A stretch of 64,000 bases of DNA, taken from contig NZ_FNUC01000003.1 in NCBI RefSeq assembly GCF_900106035.1, forward strand, positions 744,001 through 808,000, read 5' to 3'. The stretch's first letter is position 1. Each line of letters starts with the position of its first letter. The notes beneath the pieces are model-generated. The model saw only the letters and a program-made list of their open reading frames with translations. It was not told the origin of the DNA and ran no database searches. This stretch comes from Jiangella alba. GTDB taxonomy: Bacteria > Actinomycetota > Actinomycetes > Jiangellales > Jiangellaceae. Made by a program: the position numbers and the translations under genes. Shown piece after piece: positions 38,350-47,199 of the stretch.

Positions 38350-41307
38350 ATGCCGCCGCCACCTGAACGAGACGGCGCCCGGGCTCGCCTCGGCCGCCGC
38401 CTCACTCGCCTCCTGAGCGGCGGCAACCGCCTCCTCCGCCGCGGCGGCCGTGTCCTGAGCGGCGGCAACCGCCTATTCGCCCGCGGCGGCCGCATCCTCC
38501 ACCGACTCCGACTCCGACTCAGACGCCGCGGCGGGAACGGGCCGGCCGGGGTGGCGCCGCTGGTCCGGGCGCAGCTGCGTGCCCACTGGGGCCGCGCGCT
38601 GGCGCTCGGCCTCGGCGTCGTCGCGGCGACGTCGGTGTTCACGGTGCTGACCGGGGCGTCGGAGGTCGAGCGGCTGGAGTTGCGCGGCGAGGTGGCCGCC
38701 GCGCCGAGTCCGTACCACATCCTCGTCCGCCCGCCGGGCACCCGCAGCGACCTCGAGGCCCAGCGCGGCCTCGTCCGCCCCTACCAGCTGTCCGGCCAGT
38801 TCGGCGGCATCTCGACGTCCGACTACGACGCCATCCGCGCGCTCGGCGGCGTCGAGGTCGCGGCGCCGGTCGCGATGGTCGGTTACGTCATGAAGGCGAC
38901 CCAGGTCGCGATCGACGTCGGGCCGAGGACGGACGCCGGGCGCGAGCTGCTGGTGGCCGACGTCGCCTACGTCAGCGACCGCGGGCTGACGCGCATCGAG
39001 CAGCCGTCCGCCTCGTACTCGTACGTCACCCCGAACTCCGTCGCGGTGCTCGGCCAGATCAACGCCAACGGCGAGCCGTACGGCGAGGCCGAGACGATGC
39101 CGGACGGCTCCACGGTGCTGGTCTGCCCCTACCGCCAGTACGGCGACGACATCGCCGACTCGCCGGCCGCCGCGGCCCGCGAGCGCAGCCGCAAGTGCTG
39201 GACCACCCGCCCCGGCGGCGACCCCGCCACCCGCACCCTGCAGGCGCCGCAGCGGCGCACCGTCATGCTCGAATGGTCGTTCCCGGTGCTGGTCGCCGCG
39301 GTCGACCCAGCCCAGGAGGCCGCGCTCGGCGGCGACGACGACGTGCCGGCGTCGCTGCGGGCACTGGCCGGCCCGGCGCCGGCCACCGGCACCGGCAACC
39401 GTCCGGTCCCGGTCGTCGTCGCGGCCCAGCCGCATGTCGACGCGCAGGCGGAGGTGACGGTGCGGCGGCTGCCCGATGACGCGGTCGCGCGGTTCGCCGA
39501 GGGCCTGCCACTGGACGAGATCGACGCGTTGCTCGCGACCCCCGGCCCGGTCGTCGCCGCTGAGACCGTCACCGCCGACCGCGCCTACCAGGAGCTGATC
39601 GGGCAGGCGACGGAGAACCCGGTCGACATCCTCGTGGACAGCTTCTGGACGACCGAGCCGACGACGTACGACGTGGGCGCCGGCGGGGTGCTGCGGCCGC
39701 GCACGGTCGACAACCCGCAGGACGGGTGGCGCTCGTCGGTGCGGGTCGAGGGCTACGTGCCGACGCCGCCGCTCGCCGCCGACACCGGGTTCCGCCGGGT
39801 CCGCCCGCACCCCGGCTCGGCGGACGCGCAGGCCGGCGACCTGCTGCCGCAACTGGGCATCGTCGGCGTCTTCGCACCCAGCGACTTCGAGGCCGCCGGG
39901 TTCGACGGCGCGCGGGGCCTGCCCGCGGCCGACCCGCGCAGCGTGGCGCTGCTCGGCGACCGCAACCTGCTCCCGTCCGGCAGTCCAGCCGCCTACCACC
40001 TGGGCCCGCCGACGGCGTTCATGCGGCTGTCCGACCTCGACACGTTCACCGGCTCGGGCATCGAGCTGGCCGACCCGGAGGCGCCGATCAGCGCGATCCG
40101 GGTCCAGGTCGCCGGCGTCACCGGCGTCAGCCCGGTCGAGCGCGAACGGGTCCGGCTGGTGGCCGACCAGATCCGCGCCGCCACCGGCCTCGACGTCGAC
40201 ATCGTCCTCGGCAGCACCGCCACCGAGCAGACCGTCGAGCTGCCGCCCGGCGCGCACGGCCGCCCGGCCCTGGCGGTCGCCGAGACGTGGATGCAACAGG
40301 GCGTCGTCGCCGCCGTCATGCAGGCCGTCGACCACAAGAGCGTGGCGCTGTTCGTGCTGGCCCTGGCCGTGAGCACGCTGTTCGTCGCGAACGTCTCGGC
40401 CGCGTCGGCGCGGTCGCGGCGCGGCGAGCTGGCGGTGCTGAGCCGCATCGGCTGGGGCCGCGGGATGCTGCTGCGGCTGCTGCTGGCCGAGGTGCTGCTG
40501 GTCGGCGGCGCCGCGGGCGTCGCCGGAGCGCTGGTCGCGGTGGCGACCGGCTGGATCACCGGCCTCGAGGTGACGCTGACGCGCGCCCTCGTCGCCGTGC
40601 CGGTGGCGGTGTTCGTCGCGCTGGTGGCCGCGGCGTGGCCGGCGTGGCGGGCGTCGAAGCCGTCGATCGCGGGCATGCAGCAGCCGCGGGCGCTCCCCGG
40701 CCAGCGGACGCTGACCAGGCGGTGGACGCTGCCCGGCCAGCGGACGCCGGTCGTGCGCGGGGTGCGGTCGCTGGCGGTGGCCAACGTGGTCCGCTCGCCC
40801 GGGCGGACGGGGCTCGGCGTGCTGTCGGTGGCCCTCGGGTGTGCCGCGCTGACGGCGCTGCTGGGCGTCACGCTGGCGTTCAACGGCGCCGTCGTCGGAT
40901 CCGTGCTGGGCGACGCGGTCTCCGTCCGGGCCCGCGAGATCGACTACGTCGCCGTGCTGGTGACGATCCTGCTGTCCAGCGTCGCCGTCGCCGACGTCGT
41001 GTTCCTCAACGTGCGCGACCGCCGTGCCGAGCTCGCCGTCCTCCAGGCCGTCGGCTGGGGCGACGGCCGGGTGCGCCGGGTCGTGCTGGCCGAGGCCGCG
41101 CTGATCGGCTGCACCGGCGCCGTCTGCGGCACCGTCGCCGGACTGGCCATCGCGGCTGGGCTGGCCGGCGAACTGCGCGCCGAGCTCCTCGTGGCCGCCG
41201 CGACGACGGTGGCCGGCGGCACCCTCGTCCCGGTCCTCGCCAGCCTCGTCCCGGTCGCCGCGCTGCGCCGCATGACCGTCGCGTCCACCCTGACCCGCGA
41301 CGCCTGA
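38350..41307 (+). CDS. FtsX-like ABC transporter permease
   Basis: A 985-residue permease of the large FtsX family. After a basic low-complexity N-terminus (with two 14-residue repeats) comes a first helix ('GRALALGLGVVAATSVFTVLTG', about residues 92-115). A big extracytoplasmic domain of about 560 residues follows, then a three-helix FtsX module ('SVALFVLALAVSTLFVANVSAASARSRRGELAVLSRIGWGRGMLLRLLLAEVLLV'). A second four-helix module contains 'RDRRAELAVLQAVGWGDGRVRRVVLAEAALIG'. The start is uncertain; ATG 38350 follows a gggggg stretch, but upstream GTG 38293 is in frame. Confidence 0.88.
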   Translation: MPPPPERDGARARLGRRLTRLLSGGNRLLRRGGRVLSGGNRLFARGGRILHRLRLRLRRRGGNGPAGVAPLVRAQLRAHWGRALALGLGVVAATSVFTVLTGASEVERLELRGEVAAAPSPYHILVRPPGTRSDLEAQRGLVRPYQLSGQFGGISTSDYDAIRALGGVEVAAPVAMVGYVMKATQVAIDVGPRTDAGRELLVADVAYVSDRGLTRIEQPSASYSYVTPNSVAVLGQINANGEPYGEAETMPDGSTVLVCPYRQYGDDIADSPAAAARERSRKCWTTRPGGDPATRTLQAPQRRTVMLEWSFPVLVAAVDPAQEAALGGDDDVPASLRALAGPAPATGTGNRPVPVVVAAQPHVDAQAEVTVRRLPDDAVARFAEGLPLDEIDALLATPGPVVAAETVTADRAYQELIGQATENPVDILVDSFWTTEPTTYDVGAGGVLRPRTVDNPQDGWRSSVRVEGYVPTPPLAADTGFRRVRPHPGSADAQAGDLLPQLGIVGVFAPSDFEAAGFDGARGLPAADPRSVALLGDRNLLPSGSPAAYHLGPPTAFMRLSDLDTFTGSGIELADPEAPISAIRVQVAGVTGVSPVERERVRLVADQIRAATGLDVDIVLGSTATEQTVELPPGAHGRPALAVAETWMQQGVVAAVMQAVDHKSVALFVLALAVSTLFVANVSAASARSRRGELAVLSRIGWGRGMLLRLLLAEVLLVGGAAGVAGALVAVATGWITGLEVTLTRALVAVPVAVFVALVAAAWPAWRASKPSIAGMQQPRALPGQRTLTRRWTLPGQRTPVVRGVRSLAVANVVRSPGRTGLGVLSVALGCAALTALLGVTLAFNGAVVGSVLGDAVSVRAREIDYVAVLVTILLSSVAVADVVFLNVRDRRAELAVLQAVGWGDGRVRRVVLAEAALIGCTGAVCGTVAGLAIAAGLAGELRAELLVAAATTVAGGTLVPVLASLVPVAALRRMTVASTLTRDA
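38411..38492 (+). repeat. 42-bp tandem duplication in the permease N-terminus
   Basis: Two 40-bp copies (38411-38450, 38453-38492), starting tcctgagcggcggcaaccgc, differ at a few bases. They encode LSGGNRLLRRGGRV and LSGGNRLFARGGRI. A short 'gactccgactccgactc' run follows. It may be a local slippage product in the cytoplasmic tail. Confidence 0.85.
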
Positions 41308-41631
41308 GCGCGCCGCGGAGGGCTTGGAGGGGCCGGAGGGGCGGGAGGGGCCGGGGATGCGGGGCCGGCGTCGCGGTGCAGGCCGGAGGAGGGGGCGGTG
41401 GGTGCGGAGCCGGCGTCAAGAGCGCACGCGGCATGCTTCACCGCCGCGAAGCGGAGCCGGCGCAGCACCCACCGCCGTCCGCCCCACAGCGAAGCCCGCC
41501 CAGCCTCGACCGGGTCCTCCGCACGGGCGCGACGGCCATGGTTCGTCCGGGGGAGCGGGTGCGGACACCTTCACGCCATGTCGGATTGGTCCGATGTGCG
41601 GGATCACGTGTTCTCATCGGAGGTTCCGCAG
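41308..41631 (+). other. Intergenic region, G-rich with a dispersed 17-bp repeat
   Basis: The first 90 bp are unusually purine-rich (repeated GGAGGGGCCGG-like runs). At 41451-41467 there is GCGGAGCCGGCGCAGCA, which recurs at 43556-43572 downstream of the phosphoesterase gene. No gene supported; a ggagg site at 41619-41623 belongs to the next gene. Confidence 0.6.
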
Positions 41632-43515
41632 ATGTCCGACTCCCCAGCCGACCGTCCCGGCGTCGCCCGCCGCCGTCTCCTGCAGGGCGCCATCGCCGCG
41701 CCGGCCGCGCTCGCCGTCCCCGGACTCGTCGGCGGCGCGGGCGCCCCCACGGCCGCCGCCGCTCCCGTCGTCCCGCCCACGCCGGCCGGGTTCGACCCGG
41801 AGAGCCCGCGGTTCGCGCTCGCCGTCCTGCCGGACACCCAGTACCTCTTCGACGAGGACCGCTCCGACCCGGAGCCGCTGGCGACCACCTTCCGCTACCT
41901 CGCCGAGCAGCGCGGGCTCGCGAACGTCGCGTTCATGACGCACCTCGGCGACGTCACCGAGCACGGCACGCAGGACGAGATCGAGCTGGCCGGGCGGACG
42001 TTCGAGGCGCTCGACGGCGTCGTGCCGTTCAGCGTGCTGGCCGGCAACCACGACGTCCCCGGCGGTGACGACCAGCGCGGCGACACCCCGTACCTGCGGG
42101 CGTTCGGACCGTCGCGCTTCGCCGCCAGCCCGACCTACGGCGCGAGCTCGCCCGACGGCTACAACAGCTTCCACGTCATCCCGGCCGCCGGCCGCGAGTG
42201 GCTGCTGCTGGCGCTGGACTGGCGGGTCTCCGACGCCGGCCTGGCCTGGGCCCGCGGCGTCGTCGACACGCACGCGGAGCTGCCCGCGATCGTCACGACC
42301 CACGACCTCGCCTACGCCGACGACGCGGGCGCGGCGACGCTGTCGGGCCACGGGCAGCGGCTGTGGGACGGGCTGATCCGCGGCAAGGACCAGATCGTCC
42401 TCGCGCTCGGCGGGCACTACTGGCCGCCCGGGCGCACCGTCCTCACCAACGACGCCGGCCACGACGTGCACGTGCACATCACCAACTACCAGGACCGCTA
42501 CTACGGCGGCGCCGGCATGATCCGGCTGTATCAATTCGATCTGGTACGTAACACCATCGACGTCGAGACGTTCGCGCCGTGGTTCCTGACCCGCGAGGCG
42601 GCGGAGCGGCCGCCGCTGGGTGCGGAGGTCATCGAGCTCACCGGCGACGTCGACCGGTTCAGCCTGCCGGTCGACTTCGCCGCCCGGTTCGCCGGCTTCG
42701 CACCGGCCGAACTGCCGCCGTCGCGCCCGCCGACCCGCGTGGTGGGCCGCGACACCGTCGCGTACTGGCGCTTCGACACCCTCGGGCTGCGCGGCCGGGT
42801 CGAGGAGGGCGCCACGGTCGCCGACGGCGCCGTCGCGCAGGACCTCACCCGCAAGGGCAACGACCTCGTCGTCCGGCGGCTGCACTCGGCCGCGCCGGGC
42901 CTGCTCACCCGCTCGCTGGACCACCACGACGGCGCGCCCGCCCACGCCAGCCTGCGCTTCGACGGCGGCAAGTCGCCGGACCGGGGCGCGATCCTCGAGG
43001 CCGTCGCCGCCGCGCCGATCAACTCCGAGAAGTTCCTCGGCGGCTACACCATCGAACTGTTCGTCAAGCTGCCCGAACCGTTCGAGGGCGACCACGCCTG
43101 GATGGGCGTGTTCAGCTGGCAGGGCCGGGCCGGCGACGCGGGCAAGACGGCCGGCTACTCGCCGCTCGAGCCGACCTGCAGCCTCAACGTGTCGCCCGAG
43201 CGCTTCCTGCAGTACGTCCTCTACCCGCACGTCGAGGACGCCTCGCCGACGTCCTGGAGCCACGCCCTCCCGATCGGCCGCTGGTTCCACGTCGCGGTCG
43301 TCAACGACGGGGAGCAGACGGTGGTGTGGGTCGAGGGTTCGCCGATCGGCCGCAACCCGAAGCAGCCGGCGCACGGCATCGCGACGCTCGGCCGTCCGTT
43401 CACGCTGGGCGCCACCGGCTGGGACCTCGGCTTCGGGCAGGGCTTCCACGGCTTCCTGGGCGACGTGCGGATCAGCCGGCGGGCGCTGGAACCGGCGGAG
43501 TTCATGACGTCGTGA
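41632..43515 (+). CDS. Tat-exported metallophosphoesterase with LamG-like domain
   Basis: A 627-residue secreted protein. A twin-arginine signal (RRRLLQGAIAAPAALAVPGL) fits folded export with metals bound. The calcineurin-like phosphoesterase domain (about residues 60-320) shows metal motifs 'AVLPDTQYL', 'HLGDVTEHG', 'AGNHDVPGGDD', 'TTHD' and 'LGGHYWPPG'. A concanavalin/LamG-like domain (about 400-625; 'YTIELFVKLPEPFEGDHAWMGVFSWQGR', 'RWFHVAVVNDGEQTVVWVEG', 'FHGFLGDVRISRRALEPAEF') may bind sugars. It probably hydrolyses extracellular phosphate esters. The start is set by ggagg 8 bp upstream. Its 3' end is partly duplicated 120 bp downstream. Confidence 0.92.
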   Translation: MSDSPADRPGVARRRLLQGAIAAPAALAVPGLVGGAGAPTAAAAPVVPPTPAGFDPESPRFALAVLPDTQYLFDEDRSDPEPLATTFRYLAEQRGLANVAFMTHLGDVTEHGTQDEIELAGRTFEALDGVVPFSVLAGNHDVPGGDDQRGDTPYLRAFGPSRFAASPTYGASSPDGYNSFHVIPAAGREWLLLALDWRVSDAGLAWARGVVDTHAELPAIVTTHDLAYADDAGAATLSGHGQRLWDGLIRGKDQIVLALGGHYWPPGRTVLTNDAGHDVHVHITNYQDRYYGGAGMIRLYQFDLVRNTIDVETFAPWFLTREAAERPPLGAEVIELTGDVDRFSLPVDFAARFAGFAPAELPPSRPPTRVVGRDTVAYWRFDTLGLRGRVEEGATVADGAVAQDLTRKGNDLVVRRLHSAAPGLLTRSLDHHDGAPAHASLRFDGGKSPDRGAILEAVAAAPINSEKFLGGYTIELFVKLPEPFEGDHAWMGVFSWQGRAGDAGKTAGYSPLEPTCSLNVSPERFLQYVLYPHVEDASPTSWSHALPIGRWFHVAVVNDGEQTVVWVEGSPIGRNPKQPAHGIATLGRPFTLGATGWDLGFGQGFHGFLGDVRISRRALEPAEFMTS

Positions 43516-43649
43516 CGGCCGGCCGCGGGGCATGCGCGCGGTGGTGCCGGTGGATGCGGAGCCGGCGCAGCATCTGCGGCGCCTCCGCCCCGCCGCCCCG
43601 CCGCGTCGGGGGCCGGCAGAGTTCATGACGGCCTGACGGCCGGCCGTGG
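43491..43649. repeat. Duplicated 3' end of the phosphoesterase gene
   Basis: A 39-bp segment including the last codons and stop of the gene (43491-43529: 'ccggcggagttcatgacg', 'tgacggccggccg') recurs at 43611-43649 with few changes, 120 bp later and outside any gene. It looks like a remnant of a tandem duplication or of gene-end recombination. Confidence 0.75.
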
Positions 43650-43761
43650 CGGGTCGCCGGAGAAATTTTCCGCGTCAACGGTGCAGGTGAGAGGGCAGAT
43701 CGACGTCACTTGTACGCCTCTACTACAGACTGTGGACGTTTCGGTAGGTCACCATAGGGGC

Positions 43762-44886
43762 GTGGCGATCGATGAACGGACCACCACACGGACCCGGCGG
43801 CGTGCGATGTTCGGCAGCACGCGCCGGGTCGTCGGTCTGCTGGCCGTGCTCGCGATCCTGGTGGTCGTGGGCGTCGTCATCGTGCCCTCGGTGCTGCCGA
43901 ACCTGATCACGTCCATGCGCCGCAACCCGTACGTTCCGCTGCTGGTCGCGATGTTCTGGATCATGGCGACGGTGGCGGCCATCGCCGGCAAGCGGGCCAT
44001 CGCCTCCGGCTACCTGACGTGGTCCGGCGCGGCCACGGCGCACATCGGCGGCACCGTCGCCAACCGGGTCGTCCCGGCGGGCGTCGGCGCGGCCGGGGTG
44101 TTCGTCGCGGCCCTGCACCGCGGCGGCGCCTCGAACACGGCGGCCGCGGGCGTGGTGGCGCTGTGGGCGGTGGCGGGCGGGCTGGCGCACGGATCCGGCC
44201 TGCTGCTCGGCGTCGCCTGGCTGCGCGAGGGCTGGAGCGGGCTGCTCACCGTCGTCGTGGTGGCGACGGTGCTGGTGCTCGCGGTGCGCTTCCTGGTCCG
44301 CCGGCTGGCGGCGCGGCGGGCCGCGCGCCCCGTCACCGCGTCCGTCACGACGATGGTGCCGAGCCGCCAGACCAAGCTGCAGCGGCTGAAGGCCACCGTG
44401 CGCGACGTCGTCGCGGCCGTGCGGGCCCGGCCGGTGCTCGCGCTGGCCGCGCTGGGCGCCCAGCTGGCCGCCGCGACCTGCCTGGCGACGGGGTTCGCGC
44501 TGGCCGCCGTCGGCTTCGGCGTCGAGATCAGCATCGGCGTCGGCATGGCCGCGTACCTCGCCGGCACCGCGCTGTCCGCCGCCACCCCGACCCCTGCCGG
44601 CATCGGCTCGGCCGAGACCGCGCTGATCGGCGCGCTCATGCTGGCCGGCGCCGGGCTCGGCGAGGCGCTGCCCGTCGTCTTCCTGTACCGCGCCGTCGTG
44701 CTGGTCGCGCCGGTGCTCGCGGCCGCCGTCATGGCGGCGGCCTGGGTGGTCGTCCGGCTGCTGGCCGCGGCCCGGGCCCGCCGCCGCACCGCGCGGGCGC
44801 CGCGGCCGCACGTGCCGCATGCTCTGCTGCCGGCCGTCGTCCTGGCCATCGAGCCCGACCCGGCCCCCGACGCCGCGGCCCCCTGA
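43762..44886 (+). CDS. Lysylphosphatidylglycerol-synthase-TM/flippase-like membrane protein
   Basis: A 374-residue multi-pass membrane protein of the LPG_synthase_TM/UPF0104 group. The N-terminal helix 'VVGLLAVLAILVVVGVVIVPSVLP' is followed by about six further helices. The hallmark loop late in the family is seen as 'AAYLAGTALSAATPTPAGIGSAETALIGALMLAGAGLGEALPVVFLYRAVVL'. Members are membrane halves of MprF or stand-alone putative lipid or glycolipid flippases. No LPG-synthase catalytic domain is attached. GTG at 43762 with agggg upstream is chosen. It is convergent with the MFS gene (1 bp apart). Confidence 0.87.
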   Translation: MAIDERTTTRTRRRAMFGSTRRVVGLLAVLAILVVVGVVIVPSVLPNLITSMRRNPYVPLLVAMFWIMATVAAIAGKRAIASGYLTWSGAATAHIGGTVANRVVPAGVGAAGVFVAALHRGGASNTAAAGVVALWAVAGGLAHGSGLLLGVAWLREGWSGLLTVVVVATVLVLAVRFLVRRLAARRAARPVTASVTTMVPSRQTKLQRLKATVRDVVAAVRARPVLALAALGAQLAAATCLATGFALAAVGFGVEISIGVGMAAYLAGTALSAATPTPAGIGSAETALIGALMLAGAGLGEALPVVFLYRAVVLVAPVLAAAVMAAAWVVVRLLAAARARRRTARAPRPHVPHALLPAVVLAIEPDPAPDAAAP

Positions 44887-44887
44887 G

Positions 44888-46306
44888 TCACTCGCGCCGG
44901 AACGTCAGCGCCACCAGGACCGCCGCCGCCCCGATGGCGACGCTCGCCAGGAACGCGTGCGTCATGCCGGTCACCAGCACCTCCTCAGGCGCCGCGCCGC
45001 CCGCCGCCGCGTCGCGCGTGGCCGCGCCGGCCACCGTCACCAGGATCGCCAGCCCGAGCGTCGCACCGGTCTGCTGCATCGTCTGCAGCACGCCGCCGGC
45101 CGCCCCGGCGTCGGCGGGCGGGACGCTGGTCATGATGACGACGTTCAGCGGCGCGAACGCCAGCCCCATGCCCAGGCCCATGAGCAGCATCGACGGCAGC
45201 AGCCCGGCCACATAGCCGGTGTCGGTGCCGAGCCGCGTCAGCAGCGCGACGCCGGACGTCATCAGCAGCGCGCCGGTCACCGCCATCGGCTTCGGCCCGA
45301 ACCGCGGCAGCAGCACCGGGATCAGCCGCGTCGTCGCGAACACCAGCGCCGCCATCGGCAGGAACGCGAGGCCCGTGGTCAGCGCGCCGTAGCCGTGCAC
45401 GTCTTGCAGGTACTGGGTGAGGAAGAAGAACATCGACATGCCGGCCATCGGGCCGAGCAGGAAGTTGACGTACGCGGCGGCGCGGTTGCGGTCGGCGAAC
45501 AGCCGCAGCGGCAGCAGCGGTTCCGCCGTCCGCGCCTCCACCAGGACGAACGTCGCCAGCAGCAGGGCGCCGGCCACGAGCGAGCCGGCGGTGACGCCGT
45601 CGCGCCAGCCGTCGGAGGCCGCGCGGATGAACCCGTACACGACCGCGGCGATGCCGGCCGAGCCCGTTGCCGCGCCGAGCAGGTCCAGGCGCGCGGGGTG
45701 CCGCTCCGGCTCGCGCACGTGCCGCACCGCCAGCACCACGATCAGGACGCCGAGCGGCACGTTGATGAACAGCACCGACCGCCACGACAGCCACTCGGTG
45801 AGCAGCCCGCCGGCGATCAGGCCGATCGCGAAACCGGCGCTGGCCATGCCGGAGAACAGCGCGAGCGCGCGCATCCGCGCCCGCGGTTCGGTGAACGTCG
45901 TCGCCAGCAGCGCGAGCGTGCTCGGCCCGGCCATCGCGGCGCCGAGCCCCTGCGCGACGCGGGCGGCGACGAGCATGGCGGCGGAGTCGGCGAGCCCGCC
46001 GGCCAGCGACGCGGCGGTGAACACGACGACCCCCGCGACCAGCAGCCGGCGCCGTCCGAGCAGGTCGCCGGCGCGGCCGCCGAGCAGCAGCAGGCCGCCG
46101 AAGACCAGCGTGTAGGAGCTCATCACCCACGACAGCCCGGTGGCCGAGAAGCCGAGGTCGTCGCGGATGCGGGGGAGCGCCACGTTCATCACGGTGGCGT
46201 CGAGGACGATCATCAACTGGCAGGTCAGCAGCGCGACCAGGACCAGGCCGGGCCGCGTCCGGGCCGCGGTCTCCGGGCGTTCGGTGAGCAGGGTGGATCC
46301 AGGCAC
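44888..46306 (-). CDS. MFS drug:H+ antiporter (DHA2/EmrB-QacA family)
   Basis: A 472-residue major-facilitator pump with about 14 helices. 'LDATVMNVALPRIRDDLGFSATGLSWVMSSYTLVFGGLLLLGGRAGDLLGRRR' contains the DHA2 motif D and motif A. 'LVAARVAQGLGAAMAGPSTLALLATTF' is motif B/C-like. It is predicted to export drugs or toxic metabolites with proton influx. A divergent TetR gene and two GGAGA-N3-TCTCC operators in the promoter indicate substrate-inducible repression. The GTG start with gggag upstream is chosen. Confidence 0.93.
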   Translation of the reverse strand: MPGSTLLTERPETAARTRPGLVLVALLTCQLMIVLDATVMNVALPRIRDDLGFSATGLSWVMSSYTLVFGGLLLLGGRAGDLLGRRRLLVAGVVVFTAASLAGGLADSAAMLVAARVAQGLGAAMAGPSTLALLATTFTEPRARMRALALFSGMASAGFAIGLIAGGLLTEWLSWRSVLFINVPLGVLIVVLAVRHVREPERHPARLDLLGAATGSAGIAAVVYGFIRAASDGWRDGVTAGSLVAGALLLATFVLVEARTAEPLLPLRLFADRNRAAAYVNFLLGPMAGMSMFFFLTQYLQDVHGYGALTTGLAFLPMAALVFATTRLIPVLLPRFGPKPMAVTGALLMTSGVALLTRLGTDTGYVAGLLPSMLLMGLGMGLAFAPLNVVIMTSVPPADAGAAGGVLQTMQQTGATLGLAILVTVAGAATRDAAAGGAAPEEVLVTGMTHAFLASVAIGAAAVLVALTFRRE

Positions 46307-46333
46307 GACGAGGGCTCCCGGGATCGGCGATAA

Positions 46334-46350
46334 GCGGAGAGAGTCTCCGC
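46334..46350. promoter_or_regulatory. TetR operator O1 (MFS leader)
   Basis: GCGGAGAGAGTCTCCGC, a perfect 7-bp inverted repeat with a 3-bp centre, 28 bp upstream of the MFS start, i.e. within its 5' leader. It shares the GGAGA-N3-TCTCC core with O2. Confidence 0.75.
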
Positions 46351-46364
46351 TTCTATCGGGAGCT

Positions 46365-46394
46365 AGCATATGGAGAGAATCTCCGGTTTGACAA
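46365..46394 (-). promoter_or_regulatory. MFS promoter with operator O2 in the spacer
   Basis: On the minus strand TTGTCA (46394-46389) and TATGCT (46370-46365) are 18 bp apart and form a good -35/-10 pair. GGAGAGAATCTCC (46372-46384, 5-bp arms, 3-bp centre) fills the spacer, so repressor binding there would block RNA polymerase. On the plus strand TTGACA at 46388-46393 may serve the divergent tetR gene. Confidence 0.6.
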
Positions 46395-46437
46395 GAGTAT
46401 CCGGAGACATCGTCCGTTTCCACGTCGAGGGGTGCCG

Positions 46438-46995
46438 ATGACGACGTCCCGGCCCATGCGCGCCGACGCGCGCCGCAACCACGAGCGCATCGTGACGGCC
46501 GCGCGCGAGGCGTTCACCGAGCACGGCCCCGGCGCGCCCCTCGACGACATCGCCCGCCGCGCCGAGGTCGGCCCCGGCACCCTCTACCGCCACTTCACCG
46601 GCCGCGAGGCCCTCATCGAGGCGGTCTACCGCGCCGACGTCGAGCGCCTGTCCTCGCGGGCGGCAGAGCTGGCCGCCGAGCTCGCGCCGCTCGACGCCGT
46701 GACGTCCTGGCTGCGCGAGCAGGTCGCCTACGCGGCGCACAACCGCGGGCTCGGCGCCGCGCTCAAGGCGGCGATCGACCAGGACTCCGACACCTACGCG
46801 CTCTGCAAGCAGCTCATGCGCGACGCCGCGGCGACGGTCCTGGCGCCGGCGCAGACGGCGGGCGTGGTGCGCGACGATCTGGAACCGCGCGACCTGCTGC
46901 TCCTCGGCCACGGCCTCGCCGTTGCCGCCGAGGCGGCGCCGGACTCCTTCGAGCGGCTGCTCTCCGTGACGGTGGCCGGCCTCCGCCCGGCGTGA
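46438..46995 (+). CDS. TetR-family regulator of the MFS pump
   Basis: A 185-residue TetR protein. Helix-turn-helix spans about residues 12-57 ('NHERIVTAAREAFTEHGPGAPLDDIARRAEVGPGTLYRHFTGREALIEAVY'). The C-terminal ligand domain ('LRDQVAYAAHNRGLGAALKAAIDQDSDTYALCKQL'-like region) belongs to the SbtR-like group. It is divergent from the MFS gene with both operators between them, so it probably represses the pump and itself until the pump substrate binds. A gagggg ribosome-binding site supports the ATG. Confidence 0.93.
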   Translation: MTTSRPMRADARRNHERIVTAAREAFTEHGPGAPLDDIARRAEVGPGTLYRHFTGREALIEAVYRADVERLSSRAAELAAELAPLDAVTSWLREQVAYAAHNRGLGAALKAAIDQDSDTYALCKQLMRDAAATVLAPAQTAGVVRDDLEPRDLLLLGHGLAVAAEAAPDSFERLLSVTVAGLRPA

Positions 46996-47064
46996 TGGTG
47001 CGGCCGGTCGACCTGGGACGTGCCCGGCCGACGGTTGGCCTCACGGGGCGCCGGCGACAGCGGT

Positions 47065-47114
47065 GGTCCGCCGGGTAGCGGCGGACCGGCGACCTCGCGC
47101 GAAGCTCCGCGAGG
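47065..47114. terminator. Two tandem hairpins between convergent genes
   Basis: GGTCCGCC/GGCGGACC (47065-47072, 47080-47087) and CCTCGCG/CGCGAGG (47093-47099, 47108-47114) are two perfect stems, 5 bp apart. They lie in the 204-bp interval between the convergent tetR and histidine-kinase genes; together a likely bidirectional terminator. Confidence 0.6.
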
Positions 47115-47199
47115 GGCACCCGTGCCGCGGCTCGGCGAGGGCGCAGGAGGACGGCGACGGTACCGGCCGCCGCCCGACGTGCCGGCGGCCCGGCGCAGG

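Noticed and set aside
41398..41631. N-terminal extension of the Tat phosphoesterase
   Set aside because: It would place the twin-arginine signal about 80 residues inside the protein. The ATG at 41632 has a strong ribosome-binding site and a standard Tat signal.
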